From Clytia hemisphaerica (taxonomy: Eukaryota > Cnidaria > Hydrozoa > Leptothecata > Clytiidae), in assembly GCA_902728285.1 (NCBI GenBank), contig CACVBU010000083.1, forward strand, positions 310,001-374,000: DNA of 64,000 nucleotides, in the 5' to 3' direction. Of the stretch, positions 11,117 through 23,283 are shown in pieces. Below the pieces are notes generated by a model. That model ran no database searches and was not told the DNA's origin. It saw nothing but the letters and a program-made list of their open reading frames with translations. The translations under genes and the position numbers were made by a program. Position 1 is the stretch's first letter. Each line of letters opens with the position of its first letter.

Positions 11117-11867
11117 GTCATAGAGTGGGCAGTGTAAAGTTTCAGCATCATTCAAGGCCTGATAAAAAGCATAAAAAAAGGGAAGCCTTTCTTAGGGCAA
11201 CTTACCAGGAAAGAAAATGACTCTGTAACACTTTCATTTCTTATAAAAGCTTTATGATGGAAAGAAAATCATTTAACAAACTCACCTTTTACAATTCTAT
11301 GGTCTTTTTAAAGAATTTTAACAGGATTGTCAACAATTTAATTTTGATGCTGATGTGTTCTGTGTCTGCTCTGCTCTGCTCTCTGCTGGCTGCTTGGTCG
11401 GTCGTCTGCAGGATCAAAAAACCCGTGCAAAATCGAAAGTGATTCTCGAGACGGGGGTAACGTTGGAAATTTGAAAATCATAAAAGTGATTTTTCGCAAG
11501 GTTAGAAATACATTTAATATAAAGTGTTTATAGTTTTTGGAAAGCTTATTTTCTGTTTTGTAATAAACAGGGTGTGCCTTTTTATTAAATGTGACTGGAA
11601 AAAAGTTGTGACAAAAAAGGATTTTCAAAGCTCTGTAGAATTTTACTGAAGAAAATTATGAATTTAGCACACTCGGGAGAAACTAAGTCAATCATCAAGG
11701 CTTTGAATACAGTTATTGGTTTTTTTAAAGGCTAGAAGGAACCCTTGCGAAATTTCAATTTAAAAATGCATACATTTTCTAAAAAAACAAAAACCCCGTC
11801 TCAACATTGAAATCGCGCTTCCACTAAATCGCGGCGAGAGGTTTTAGTCACGTGACTGAAGTGCCTA
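11117..11867. other. End of the 4.27-kb element, no gene
   Basis: A+T-rich sequence with a CTGCTCTGCTCTGCTCTCTG stretch near 11360 and no credible ORF. It closes with the inverted repeat end at 11867. Confidence 0.5.
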
Positions 11868-11874
11868 ATCAATG

Positions 11875-12332
11875 GGAAAATTCAAATCAATTGTTTTTTC
11901 AAATACAAATATATTTTTCAATTCAATATTTTTGTGGGGGGAGTGTTACAGCATCAGCTGCAGTTTTGTCTGTTTTCAGTTTCATGTTCTTTTGGTCTTT
12001 TCAGTTTCCTGCCTTTTGGCATTTTTTCAGTCTGGTCTGTGTTTTGTCTTGTTTTTTGTATTTGGAGTTTTTTGTCCCTTTTGGCCATTTTTATGTTAAT
12101 CTATGCTAATTTATTCATCAAATCAATATTCATTTAGTCAACTTTGCTTTATTTTTGCATAATTAATTTATAAATTTTTGGTCTGTATTTTACACATCAA
12201 AGTGCATAAATTGCAGAGTCACTCTCAGACCTGCTATTCATTTCACAAGAGACACTTGAAGGGTGAACATCAAATTCAATTTCAATTCAAACTCAACTAT
12301 ATCTATTTCACATTTTCACAACATTCACAACA
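11875..12332 (+). mobile_element. BEL/Pao polypurine tract and putative 3' LTR (unit A)
   Basis: In unit B this sequence directly follows the BEL pol stop codon, so it is the 3' end of that element. A purine tract (GTGGGGGGAG) ends at 11943 and TGTTACAGCATCAGC starts the LTR. CACAACA at 12332 gives TGTT...AACA ends and an LTR of about 389 bp. TATAAAT near 12168 is a plausible LTR TATA box. The 5' LTR is outside the window, so the LTR end is inferred from terminal symmetry only. Confidence 0.55.
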
Positions 12333-14544
12333 GGCTAGCTGGTAAGTTTGCTTTTCAGTGTTTGTTTTTGTTTGCCATTTTTGCCTGGGTGCTTTCTTTT
12401 TGCTTAGTCATGCACTTGTAGGATTTAGGTCGGCCATCTTGGATTTTTATTTTCTACTTACATTTTTCAACATAGACATACAAATGCCTTCTTGTCATCC
12501 TTCATTGTTTCTGCCCCAACAACTTATTGCACTCACGGGTGCCGCCCGACTTTCGAACTTTGGACCCTTACCTAGGCTGCATGCATCCCCAAATTAGTTT
12601 TGATATAGGGGATGCGAATCGGGCTCTGATATCGCTTCCGAGAAAATTACTGAAAATTAGCTAAGTATTTTGCAGAATTTTGGCGACTTGTATTTTTCAA
12701 AAAACTCGATGTGTATTGCTTGAGTTATTTGATGACGTAAATAGAAATCAAATAAAGATTCAAATAAAAAGAACATATGGCTAGAAATCTCTCTTTCTCC
12801 TCTCTTTCTTTTTGTTTATCGAAATTAATTGAATTAGCAAACAAAACTCTCAAGATAACAAAAGACGACAAACTGTCAATCAAAGTTCTCTATCATTCAA
12901 CTCTTTTTTTGGTTAGCAGATTTTTTGCTAAGTTCGGAACGGTTTTGTGAGCCTGATTATATCAAAACTTATCAGAGGGGATGTGTGCAGCCTAACCCTT
13001 ACTGGAACTAAAAAGGAGAAAACAAATTAAAATTTTGGGAATTTTACGACCCTTAGCGGGACAAATTTGACCAATTTTGACCAAATTTCGATCTTTCAGA
13101 GGGTAAAAAGTTTAAATTTTCCTATTTTTCCGACCCTTAGCGGGACTTTGGAAGTCCAAAAAAGGTACCCTTAAGGGCGGCACATACCGTAACCTCCATT
13201 TGCCTAAGTACCCCCCCCCCAGGTTATTTTCCTTCAAAATTACAAGACATGATGGGTTAATTTTCTTAAAAATACAATGGAAACAGTGTTAATTCCACCA
13301 GGGTTTGAATTAAAGACTCGTGATTCGTGATTCACGAGTCAATTTAGAATTTTCACGAGTCAATTTTGGCTCAGATGAAAAGATCCACGAATTAAATGTA
13401 TAAGACAAATGTATAAGACATTAAATGACATTAAATGTATAAGACAAAGAAAATGTTTGAAAAACACTTGTAATTGTTAGAAATATCATTCTGAAGGTAT
13501 TTTATTGGTCTAGAACCTTTTTAAAGGTCAAAATATATCCACATGCTTGCCACGTGCTTTTGCATTTTGTGCCGTGTATAACACAGACCTGTAATACTTG
13601 TATTACATATTACACATAAATCACGCATGTATAGTAGCAGTTATCTTTTCAATGTCATTGACATGTGACATATATGTTATACACAAAATACATGTGTTAA
13701 AAATATTTATCTCATCTTTAAACAGCCCCAACAGGAAAATAGCTATTTCACAATCGCTATATCATATCTCATTATATCTCCTGCATCACCTTGGGTATGA
13801 TGACAAAAATTGATGAAAATGACGTCACTATTTTCATATTTCTAAAACAGCTCTCTTGGAGCATTTAATGTTTTCAAAATATATAAATCTATATCTACTT
13901 GCACCATCAGCATCCTATTGAGCATGAAAAAACATTCTGTTGTAAACTGATGTACACACCTTGTATTTTGTGCTAGCGTCGTCATTTACATAATTTAAAT
14001 GTCATTTTGTCAATATTTAGGATAGATGGCTTGTCATTTAAAAATCTTTTAAATAGCGTATTTTGTATAATATATAATTTTCCATTGCGTATAATGTTTT
14101 ATACATTATATGTTACGAGTGTGTTACAATTTTCTGGTCTGTAGTTTGTATGACCTGCGTCCTGTGTCCTGTCTCCTGCGTTTCGAACCAACCGGAAGAC
14201 GTGTTACTATTAATGGGGAAAAATAACAAAAAACTGATTGCGTGAGTTTGTTAGTTGTGTTACTTTTTGATTTTTTATTCTAAGAATCAACTGGCTTTTT
14301 ATTCTAATAAACTCATTTAATATGCATAACACTATTTATTAGTCAGCCCCGGTGACTCTTCAAATCGGTTCGATGATTTTTTCCAGATGGTGGTGGTGGT
14401 GGTGGTGGTCGTTAAGACTTTCATTTTTGATTCCGATTTCGGATTATTTTTGGGAAACAGGATTTCGGGATTATTTAGCGCGCGAAAATAATTTTTTCTT
14501 GCCAAGATAAAATAAGAAGAGAAAAAAAAAACCCATAACATAAA
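12333..14544. other. Unit A interior after the LTR; A-specific stretch 13390-14195
   Basis: This shares about 99 percent identity with unit B to about 13390 and again from 14195. CCCTTAGCGGGAC words lie near 13050 and 13135. Between 13390 and 14195 unit A has about 800 bp that replaces about 90 bp of unit B; clean insertion boundaries were not found. A (GGT)7-like microsatellite lies at 14386-14408. No gene is recognised. Confidence 0.55.
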
Positions 14545-15425
14545 AAGACGCTTATAATTGGGAGTTTCTAAACATCGACCAGAAATGGCGACCACGACCA
14601 GCGACCACGACCGGCGACCAGATAATAAATTTGGATTATCGAGTTTATCTGCTCTCTCCACCTTAGAGAATGTTTAAATCAAGTCAAGAATACTAAAAAG
14701 TTACCTTTGAAGTAACCAGTCATTTTCTTGACAAAGTGACACTATTTGACAAAAATATTGACAGGGTCGTTAAGTATGATGTTTGTAAGTTTTGTTACAC
14801 CAAATATTTTAATTATGCTGAATGAGATGCCTTTAGTATGAATAGATAGAACTTATCAGTAGGAAAAAATTGGGAAGGCCAGTTTTAGAGATATGAATCT
14901 AATCAATTATTCTATTGTCTTTATGCTGACAAAATGACTAATTTCGACAGAAATAACAATCTGATGATGAAATACAAAGCTTCTCAAACCATTTTCAAAA
15001 AATTTTGTGCCACTAATTATTGTGATGCTCTCTCGGTGATGCTGATAATACAAAAGGATAGAAATCGACACCATAATCAAGCTCCAAGAGCGTCGAAATG
15101 TTGGTTTTACATATTTGACACGTGGCTTTAATTAGATGAGACAGGGGCGAGCTTACTCTTCAATATTAACTATACTCAAATGATTAGGAGAGACACTCTA
15201 CGTTGGAGAATGAGAAAAAACTCGATAACCCAAATTTATCTGGTCGCTGGTCGTGGTCGCCAGTCGTGGTCGTCATTTCTGGTCGACGTTTTTTCGGGAG
15301 TTTCTAAACATCGACCAAAAATGGCGACCACGACCAGCGACCACGACCAGCGACCACGACCGGCGACCAGATAAATTTGGGTTATCGAGTTTTTCCTCTT
15401 TCTCCACCGTAGAGTGTCTCTTTTG
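14545..15425. repeat. GGTCG repeat family, copy 1, with terminal foldback
   Basis: GCGACCACGACC-type 12-mers are repeated at 14583-14622, 15238-15290 and 15320-15370 in both orientations. Each cluster is bordered by the same single-copy arm, ATCTGGTCG next to AACTCGATAACCCAAATTTA. The last part (15187-15425) is a foldback: the arm starting GAGACACTCTACG at 15187 is repeated inverted near 15420. The family recurs at 24780-25660 (unit B) and, inverted and interrupted, at 25955-28655. Confidence 0.75.
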
Positions 15426-15554
15426 TCCCAAATTACCCCCGTCTTTTCTTTTTTCTTTTTTGATTAATCGTCATAGCAATACAATGATTTTCTTTTTTTC
15501 TTTGTTCAATGAATGAAAATTGATAATTATGAAAACAACAGCACAATAACTTCA

Positions 15555-15583
15555 TCCAGAGTCTTTTTTGTTTTATCTAATTG
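15555..15583 (+). repeat. Start of duplicated unit B
   Basis: Bases 15555-15583 repeat 1652-1680 exactly (TCCAGAGTCTTTTTTGTTTT and onward). They follow the end of unit A directly, which marks the tandem-duplication join; TCA is common to both parental sites. Confidence 0.8.
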
Positions 15584-16077
15584 CTCCGGCCTAGGAGCCT
15601 TAAATTCTCTCTCGTCCGACGGTCAAGACATTTTTTGTTTGTTTATCTAATCCGATGATCTATTCCGATTTAATAAAAACGGATTATCTGGATTCCGATA
15701 ATATTGTGATTTGATTTTGATTCGCCGAAAGTATTTAGAAAAAGATGGCTGCCGAAAGTGGGCTAGCTGACTGTGTAGCGAATGAGCAAATCTCAGTGAA
15801 AAATTGATTATTTTCATCATTATTCATGATGTTTTGGACATGATTTATGAGAAGTTTGATGCATACTGGCTCTTTAACAATGTGGAAAGACTTTGGAGAA
15901 ATTTTGGCCATGAATCGTCAGCTGATCGAGTGCTTTAACTTGGAAATGAAACTTTCAAACACACAGCCATTGGAATTCAAAAGAGAATACTAAAATTACA
16001 ACATTACAGTGCAAATTTGAAAACGATCTGAGTAATTTTTATGGTGTTATGTGTATGGCTGAAGATGATCCTGTTTT

Positions 16078-16199
16078 GATAATTATGTAGTCCAGCAGAA
16101 AAACAATGATAAAACCATGCATAATTATTACAATATGCATGATACAGTAATTATGCATGGCTCTATCATTGTTTTTATGGCTGGACTACATAATTATTC
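16078..16199. mobile_element. 120-bp foldback MITE inside the satellite
   Basis: TAATTATGTAGTCCAGC and GCTGGACTACATAATTA are perfect inverted ends, and the complementarity continues inward through AAAAACAATGATA and CCATGCATAATTA. The element is almost entirely a hairpin. TA may be the target site. Confidence 0.75.
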
Positions 16200-16342
16200 A
16201 ACAGAACGTCCTCTTTGAAAAAAGGTCTATTCATCATTGTTGACTGGCGACCGTTCCTTTTGATTTTTCAAACCCGACACAGATTTTTTACAAACATATT
16301 ACTATGAGAATTCAATAAAGGATACTAAAAAAAACACAATGG

Positions 16343-16641
16343 GCCATTCCAGAAAAAAAACATTACCCCCTAATGGATGACATCAATTTTTGAAATAAAT
16401 TTTGGCACGGAATTCCAGGCAAACTTTAAAGAGAAAGTATCGGAATTCCATGAATTTTACTTAATTTTGCATTAAAGTATTGGAATTCTATGATTTTTTT
16501 AGGTTACAGTAACGGAATTCCACGGTTTTGATAGGTATTTTGTAAACTTGTTACGGAAATTCCGGACTTTCTTGAAAGCAACTTGCTACGGAAATTCCAT
16601 GTCGTCCATTGGGGGGTAACGAATAAAAACTGGAATGGCCC
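16343..16641. mobile_element. MITE with GGGCCATTCCAG ends inside the satellite
   Basis: The ends are GGGCCATTCCAG and CTGGAATGGCCC, and the arms extend through a TTACCCCC...AATGGA...GACAT block. AAT lies on both sides, while other satellite copies read CACAATTCCTG uninterrupted, so a 3-bp duplication is shown by comparison. Confidence 0.8.
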
Positions 16642-17345
16642 AATTCCTGTGTAAATTTGAACAAGATTGGAGAAATCTTCACAGTGTTATGGCTGAAAAT
16701 TATCGTTTTTGGACTTTGTCGTAATTTCATCGCGGCTGGCGACCGTTCCTTTTGATTTTTCGAACCCGACACAGATTTTTTACAAACATATCACTATGAG
16801 AATTCAATAAAGGATACTAAAACACAATTCCTGTGTAAATTTGAACAAGATTGGATAAATCTTCACAGTGTTATGGCTGAAAATTATCGTTTTTGGACTT
16901 TGTCGTAATTTCATCGCGGCTGGTGACCGTTCCTTTTGATTTTTCAAACCCGACACAGATTTTTTACAAACATATCACTATGAGAATTCAGTAAAGGATA
17001 CTAAAACACAATTCCTGTGTAAATTTGAACAAGATTGGAGAAATTTTCACAGTGTTATGGCTGAAAATGAACGTTTTTGACTTTGTCGTAATTTTATCGC
17101 GGCTGGCGACCGTTACTTTTGATTTTTCAAACCCGACACAGATTTTTTGCAAACATATCACTATGGGAATTCAGTAAAGGATACTAAAACACAATTCCTG
17201 TGTAAATTTGAACAAGATCGGAGAAATTTTCACAGTGTTATAACTGAAAATGATATTTTTTGGACTTTGTCGTAATTTCATTGGCTGGGGCGACCGTTCC
17301 TTTTGAAGATTTTTCAAACCCGAAACAGGTTTTTTCCAAATATAC

Positions 17346-17864
17346 CACTATTTATTACATACACACTATTGTACCATTTTATTTGGTTTATCCTACTCTC
17401 CTCCAAGAATTATCCCAACAGAAAAAATAATGCTTAGCTAAAAGCCGTGGCCTCTAATTAGGCTATTTTTCTCCCCAAAATTTTATCCGGACAATCAAAT
17501 TAACGGCACATCATGGCTTCACTATTGGCAAGTTTAGAAAAAATAAATTTATAAGAACTTGAAGATATTAACTCCTAAATGTTTAGCTCCAATTTTGAAC
17601 TTTTTAGTCGAGGATGAGTGGGGGGTGGGGTGAGGTTGGTTCTTTAGGCAAGAATGTGCATGTGTAATCACTTAGAAGAGCTAAACTTTCAGCTGTTTTT
17701 TTTATATTCGTTAAGATTATTTCTCATACTCGCTCTGTAATAGAATTATTACTTTGCTTTCTGATCTGTTCTGATGAGTAGTTTGTGGGCAACGTTCTAA
17801 CTCAACAAACTCATCTTTCACATCTTTTAATCTCTTAAGCCGGAGCTTCCAGCGCAGCTGGTTT
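17346..17864. other. Right part of the 2.3-kb insertion, nothing recognised
   Basis: A+T-rich sequence with no ORF and no clear repeat. Confidence 0.5.
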
Positions 17865-17868
17865 ATTG

Positions 17869-20800
17869 AGCTTTTCTCCTCCTAGTTGCGTACTTACTAA
17901 AACGTGAAACGCCCAGGAAACGAGGGAAACGGCAGGGAAACGAGGGGAACCGTCTGGAAATCGAAGGGATAGGTTGATTTGTCAATATTGGATAGCTTTT
18001 TCAATTTAGAAGATCTTTACTTAAGACAATTACATTCAGCTGGAGGTAGCTTTGGTTATTTTATTGTTTTTAACTATTTTTTTTAATTCTGGGTGCAAAT
18101 TATCCCTGCAGGATAACAGGAACACAGCTCCAAATTCATTAATAATTTATCTTTGAAAACTTTATGTCTGATACTTAGGGTAGGGAATTTCTTAGCTTTA
18201 ATCACTCCCTATACTGCATCTGTATCATACGTTAAGCATTATGATAGGAAAGAAACGAATAAGAATTTGTTGGGTACGAAATATTTCATCGACTGCTATT
18301 TTTTCAAAGTCACTGATTTGGTTATACTGACGTTGTTACATTGAGATTACTTCTGGCTTCAGAGATATCAACAGGGGTATATTTCGACCGTTTAGGCATT
18401 TTAGCAGAACTGAAAGTGCGACTTCCTTGTTACCTTTTATCAATTGGTCGTAAACGTCATCAACATTACTGGATGTGATTTGAGAAGTGGGAATTGCAAA
18501 GAATCTGTTATAGACCTCAACTGCATATTGATCACGCAAATTCAAGTCACCAGACACGCTTTTCCAATCTATCTGCTTTAAGGGGTTGGGTTTAGAAGGT
18601 TTTGAGGTAGTCTTATTGAGCGCGGTCACCTGAAGGAGTAGTTAATAGGTATTGTCCTTTGTGCTATTCATTGTGTAATATGTCTTAATGAAAAAAAGGT
18701 ACCAAATTACAAAATGTAGTCTGAAACCCTTCTAATACAATCACAGAGATGTGCCAAGGCTACTAAAAGAGAATAATATTCTTCAACTCCTTTTTAGAAA
18801 TTTTAGAAATTTTTGGAAGTTGAATAATTCTAGAATCTAAATCTCACCAGGTGACCCAAAAAAAGTATAAGTGTTTGAAGGCTAACTGTGTCCGAAATAA
18901 GGTGAATTTTTAATGAATTCTTTTTTCATCGTAAAGAAAGGTAAACTTTAGATTTATTATTAATTTCGCCTAGCGAAAGTATTACGATAGCCTTTCGCGG
19001 CGGCGGTGTTGGTGTTATCGGAAAAAAAATTAGAAAACGAAAGTACTCGATACGGTGTACGAACTCACTAAATTTAATTTACAAATTACACGTCATATAT
19101 CTTTGTGTCTTTGGCTTCACAGTTTTGATTTTTTCTTTATTTTCTTATAAGCATATACTTTATAAGAATTAAACCAAAAAGACAGACGGTGATATACCTT
19201 TTGGTAATTAGTTCTTACAAAGTAAACAAAGGCAACAAAGGATGGCGCACAATATGAGGATATTTATTTTCTTATAAGCATATACTTTACAAGAATCAAA
19301 TCAATACCTCTTGATAAACGGTAATAAGTACGGTAATATACCTTTTGGTAATTAGTTCTTACAAAGTAAACAAGCGATGCCACACAATATGAGCACATTT
19401 ATTTTTCTTATAAGCATATACTTTATAAGAATCAAATCAATAACTCTTGATAGACGGTGATATTACCTTTATTTATTAGTTCTTAAAAATTAAACAACAA
19501 TTGTTCTTAAATTGGTCTTATGTTTTAGCGATTTTAAGCCTCGTTGTTCTCTTGTAAATTGTTTCATCAAGGCTCAATGTAAAGTAGATTTCAGATTAGC
19601 TTCCATCTCTACTTCTTGTCTTTCCTATGTAGTTTAAATTCTAGGCGAATAAATTTTCGATTTCAAGTCGTCTTGTTTGACTTGTTTTTGGACTTTTTAA
19701 AAAGTGAATTTTGACTTCTAAAGCTTAGCTTGAGAACTACTGAAACAAATTTAAAGGTCATCATGTCTAGTTTGCTAAGAATATATTTAGTACTGGTAAA
19801 AAGCTCCAATGTGTGACAATTTAGTCAATGAAGCAGGGTACTGTTAGTTTAAATTAAATTGAAAATACCTTGGTACTGTAAGATTAAAATGTCTTCTTAT
19901 ACAATTTGATTTCTTTAGAAACTTTCGCTAAAAATACCTCTGACTCAACACCCTTTGTCCGTTATCAGAAATAAAAATCAAAAATTTTGGGTCTATAAGA
20001 ATTTTATCAAATTTTATCATCAGGATCTTATTAATAGAAAAATTTATTTTCAGTGGCCACAAACTTCGTTACTTTCATTGATGGATGGAGCAATAAGGTG
20101 AGATTTGCATAAGCACGGTTTTAGGCAAGATCAGATTTCGTATCATTGAGGAGTGATCATAGTCAAAATCAAGTGCGTTACTTAAAAACCTTAAGACAAA
20201 GGGTTCAAGTGGCAGATATGAGAGGAGCTCAAAATTTTTGACGGAAAGTGATGATTTTCTAATAAAGTATTTGGAAACCACTCAGACTGGGTTCCTCTGG
20301 CAATGTCACAAAAACTCAAAGAATTAAAATAGTCTCAAACAGGCATTTTGCAGATCCATCTTTCTTGGCAAATTACCTATTTAAAACAATATTTTGTCTT
20401 CTAATGAGCTCACCAAGATTCTTGGTTCAGAGACAAATCCCAATAACATACCTTTAGGAATATTGACTGGAATTTCGAGTCCCGTTTTCCAAGTAAAAGT
20501 TTTCAAAAAATTTTTCAGAAATACAAAAAATACCTCCTTTCTTACTGTTTTTTATACAAAAACCTTAATCTGACCTTAATATTAGTGCATACCCTTTTCT
20601 TAAAGTTGAAAAGACGAGAGATTTTTATCTTGTTACCAAATAGCAAGAAAAATTAAAAAGTTTAATTGATTTAAAATTGAATTTAAAACCTCTCTCGAAA
20701 CTAAAAAATAGAATGATTCAAAGCTGAGTCATAGTATGAGTTATGTATCTCTTCTGAAAATTTCACAAAAATTCATCTAGAGGAAAAGAAGTTATGATTA

Positions 20801-21590
20801 AAAGGAGTTCTTTACCTACAATTTCTCTGCTGGGTTTTCTTATGAGAACGTGCGCAGTCTACATTGTTAAACGGTGAGGAAAATCTAGAGGAAAAGAAGT
20901 TATGATTAAAAGGAGTTCTTTACCTACCATTTCTCTGCTGGGTTTTCTTATGAGAACGTGCGCAGTCTACACTGTTAAACGGTTGTCAATGTTTGATTTT
21001 GTGTCCGATTTTGTGCAACACATACTTACCTATTAGCAGTGCAGTATAAGACTGATGGTTTTTAGTAGTAAAATCGCTAAGATTGTTGAAAAATTTGCGC
21101 CCTTGCTTCGCTCGCGTTAGAGAGTTTGTGTCCCCCTGCCCCTTGTCGCACCGCTGTACATACACTAATCTACGAACTTTCATGATCTGATAGATATTAA
21201 TACTTTAATTAGATTTTTACCGATTGACAGCAACCGACCCAATTTTAGAGGAACTTGAGTGGAAAAACAACTAAAGTTTTACTATGATTGAAAAAAATTT
21301 GAGCCTTTTTTGTGTATTTCATTTTTACATGGATTCCATAAGAGAAGATGAGATTCTAGTGGGGTGACTTTTTGATGGGAAAATTCTACTGGGGTACATC
21401 AAAATCAGAACATTTTGAGTGGGGTATGTGTGGTTTCTTCATTATTTTCAAGGGGGTCATTTTCAGCTACAAGATTCCAGTGGGGTGAGTTATTTATCTA
21501 GTGGGGTGAAAAAATGGGCCATTTTCGGAAATATTTTTCACTAGGGTGGCCAGTGGGGTGGATCCCACTGGGTCACAGAGACGGGGGTGT
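17869..21590. repeat. Unit B copy of the 5.4-kb element
   Basis: This matches unit A 1681-1699, 3068-3137 and 3138-6359 with about 99 percent identity, without the A-specific insertion at 1700. It has 423 extra bases at 17954-18376. Those are preceded on the minus strand by an AG acceptor-like end but lack a GT start, so they are not a canonical intron. The tandem repeats near 19130 and 20775 are retained. No gene is recognised other than the non-LTR fragment. Confidence 0.8.
18377..18629 (-). pseudogene. Non-LTR retrotransposon linker fragment (unit B)
   Basis: This is nearly identical to the unit A fragment at 3138-3390, carrying WKSVSGDLNLRDQY and AVEVYNRFFAIPT. The frame ends in the B-specific 423-bp stretch. 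It is debris without catalytic residues. Confidence 0.6.
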
Positions 21591-21596
21591 ATGAAA

Positions 21597-22811
21597 GTTC
21601 TTACATCAACGTCATTTTGTGTGCCAATCATCGATAAACACTCATCATTGACTGTCAGCATAATCAACGACATCCACTGGAATAGCACCGTCAAACATTC
21701 TGGTGTTGAAACAACTTTGCGTGAAGTCCTCAAGACAGCATACATCTTAGAAGGAAGATCACTCGTCAACTTCATACGTTCTTCGTGTCCACGCTGTCGC
21801 TATATCAACAGAAAGACAATCGCTGTGGAAATGGGACCACTTTCACAAGACAACCTCATCGTCGCACCTGCATTTTACATATCACAAGTGGATCTTGCAG
21901 GACCATTTTCAAGCTACTCGCAACATCATAAAACGCACTACCGTAAAGATATGGCTGGTTGTATTCTGTTGCGCTATAACAACTGCTGTTAACATCAAAG
22001 TAATTCTACTACGTCGTTTTTGCAAGCCTTCACACGTTTCTCCTGTCAGGTTGGATATCTTAACAAACTTCTGGCAGACGAAGGAGGTCAGCTCATCAAG
22101 GGCTCTGAGACGATGAAACTCGACATTGTTGACATCCAACTTCATCGAGATCAAAGAATCAACTTTGAAACATGCCCAGTTGGTGGTCATAATCATCATG
22201 GCCGTGTCGAGAGGAAAATTCGTGAGGTCAGATCATCCTTAGAAAAATCAATGCACAACGAAAGACTTTCAATCATACAGTGGAAGACAATGGCAGCCAT
22301 CCTCACAAACTCCATTAATGATGCACCAATAGCTGTTCGAAACGTTAAAGGAAACTTCGAAATGGGAGACTTGCTAACACCCAACCGTTTAATCCTTGGG
22401 CGAAACAACAATCGTGGCCCAAGTGGTACCTTATCTGTTGAAAATGATTAGGACAAGATTATCCGATCGAACCAAAAGATCTACGACGCTTAGTTTGACT
22501 CATGGCTAGTGTCACACGTTCCAAATCTTATTGAACAACCAAAATGGTTCAACTCAAACAAGCACGTCAAGGCTGGTGATATCGTTTTGTTTACAAAACA
22601 GGATTCCGTCATTTCATCCACGTATCAATATGGGATTATCAAAGAAGTGAAAGTGGCTCGTGATGACAAAATACGAAAAGTTGTCGTTGAATACCAAAAT
22701 TCATCTGAAAATGTAAAACGTCTGACTACAAGATCTGTGAGATCACTGGTATTAATTCACTGTGTTGATGAACTAGATCTATCTAAAGAACTTTTCAAGT
22801 GTTCAACTTGA
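21597..22811 (+). pseudogene. BEL/Pao integrase and DUF5641 region (unit B)
   Basis: Same domains as unit A: zinc-binding region, LLADEGGQL, GRVERKIREVRSSLEKS and the C-terminal VKAGDIVLFTKQDSV domain. It shares with unit A the core frameshift (here near 22003) and both TAG codons (near 22449 and 22491). It has one extra A near 21930 that adds a private frameshift. The shared nested insertion and shared lesions show that B arose by DNA duplication of a dead element, not by a new retrotransposition. Confidence 0.87.
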
Positions 22812-23283
22812 ATATAGGATCAATGGGAAAATTCAAATAAATTGTTTTTTCAAATACAAATATATTTTTCAATTCAATATTTTTGTGGGGGGAGTGTTAC
22901 AGCATCAGCTGCAGTTTTGTCTGTTTTCAGTTTCATGTTCTTTTGGTCTTTTCAGTTTCCTGCCTTTTGGCATTTTTTCAGTCTGGTCTCTGTTTTGTCT
23001 TGTTTTTTGTATTTGGAGTTTTTTGTCCCTTTTGGCCATTTTTATGTTGATCTATGCTAATTTATTCATCAAATCAATATTTATTTAGTCAACTTTGCTT
23101 TATTTTTGCATAACTAATTTATAAATTTTTGGTCTGTATTTTACACATCAAAGTGCATAAATTGCAGAGTCACTCTCAGACCTGCTATTCATTTCACAAG
23201 AGACACTTGAAGGGTGAACATCAAATTCAATTTCAATTCAAACTCAACTATATCTATTTCACATTTTCACAACATTCACAACA
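22812..23283 (+). mobile_element. BEL/Pao polypurine tract and putative 3' LTR (unit B)
   Basis: Here the native junction is intact: the pol stop at 22811, a short A+T-rich spacer, a GTGGGGGGAG purine tract, then TGTTACAGC from 22895. The proposed LTR end CACAACA is at 23283. Long hydrophobic ORFs in several frames are a by-product of T-rich DNA. Confidence 0.6.

Larger units (their letters stand above)
7594..11867. mobile_element. 4.27-kb TIR element, private to unit A
   Basis: ATCAATG is present at 7587-7593 and at 11868-11874, a 7-bp target duplication. The ends form an inverted repeat, TAGGCACTT(T/C)AG. Unit B at about 22812-22830 has the uninterrupted site. The insertion separates the end of BEL pol from its polypurine tract and LTR in unit A. 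The interior has no gene; it holds a TGACGTCA-rich tandem repeat, small hairpins, a mariner-type MITE and a tRNA-derived SINE. It is either a large non-autonomous element or a nest of several. Confidence 0.8.
15940..17345 (+). repeat. Satellite array, period about 184 bp
   Basis: The block with ACCGTTCCTTTTGATTTTTC, AACCCGACACAG, AATAAAGGATACTAAAACAC and TGTAAATTTGAACAAGATTG recurs with starts near 16253, 16745, 16929, 17112 and 17296; the true spacing is 183-184 bp. A more diverged copy lies before 16070. Two MITEs interrupt the array. A related array in the other orientation lies at 45226-45960. Confidence 0.85.
15584..17864. mobile_element. 2.3-kb insertion in unit B, satellite-bearing
   Basis: ATTG occurs at 15580-15583 and 17865-17868, where unit A has a single ATTG at 1677-1680. 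The insert carries the satellite array and two MITEs. CTCCGGCCTAGG near its left end and AAGCCGGAG near its right end are partly inverted. The superfamily is unknown. Confidence 0.65.

Noticed and set aside
11852..12137. Overlapping hydrophobic ORFs, repeated at 22842-23088
   Set aside because: Several frames of one T-rich stretch give Phe/Leu/Cys-rich peptides; the DNA is the BEL polypurine tract and LTR.
17954..18376. 423 bp present only in unit B, considered as an intron
   Set aside because: On the minus strand it ends in a fair AG acceptor but does not start with GT or another known donor; it is better seen as an insertion or a loss in unit A.
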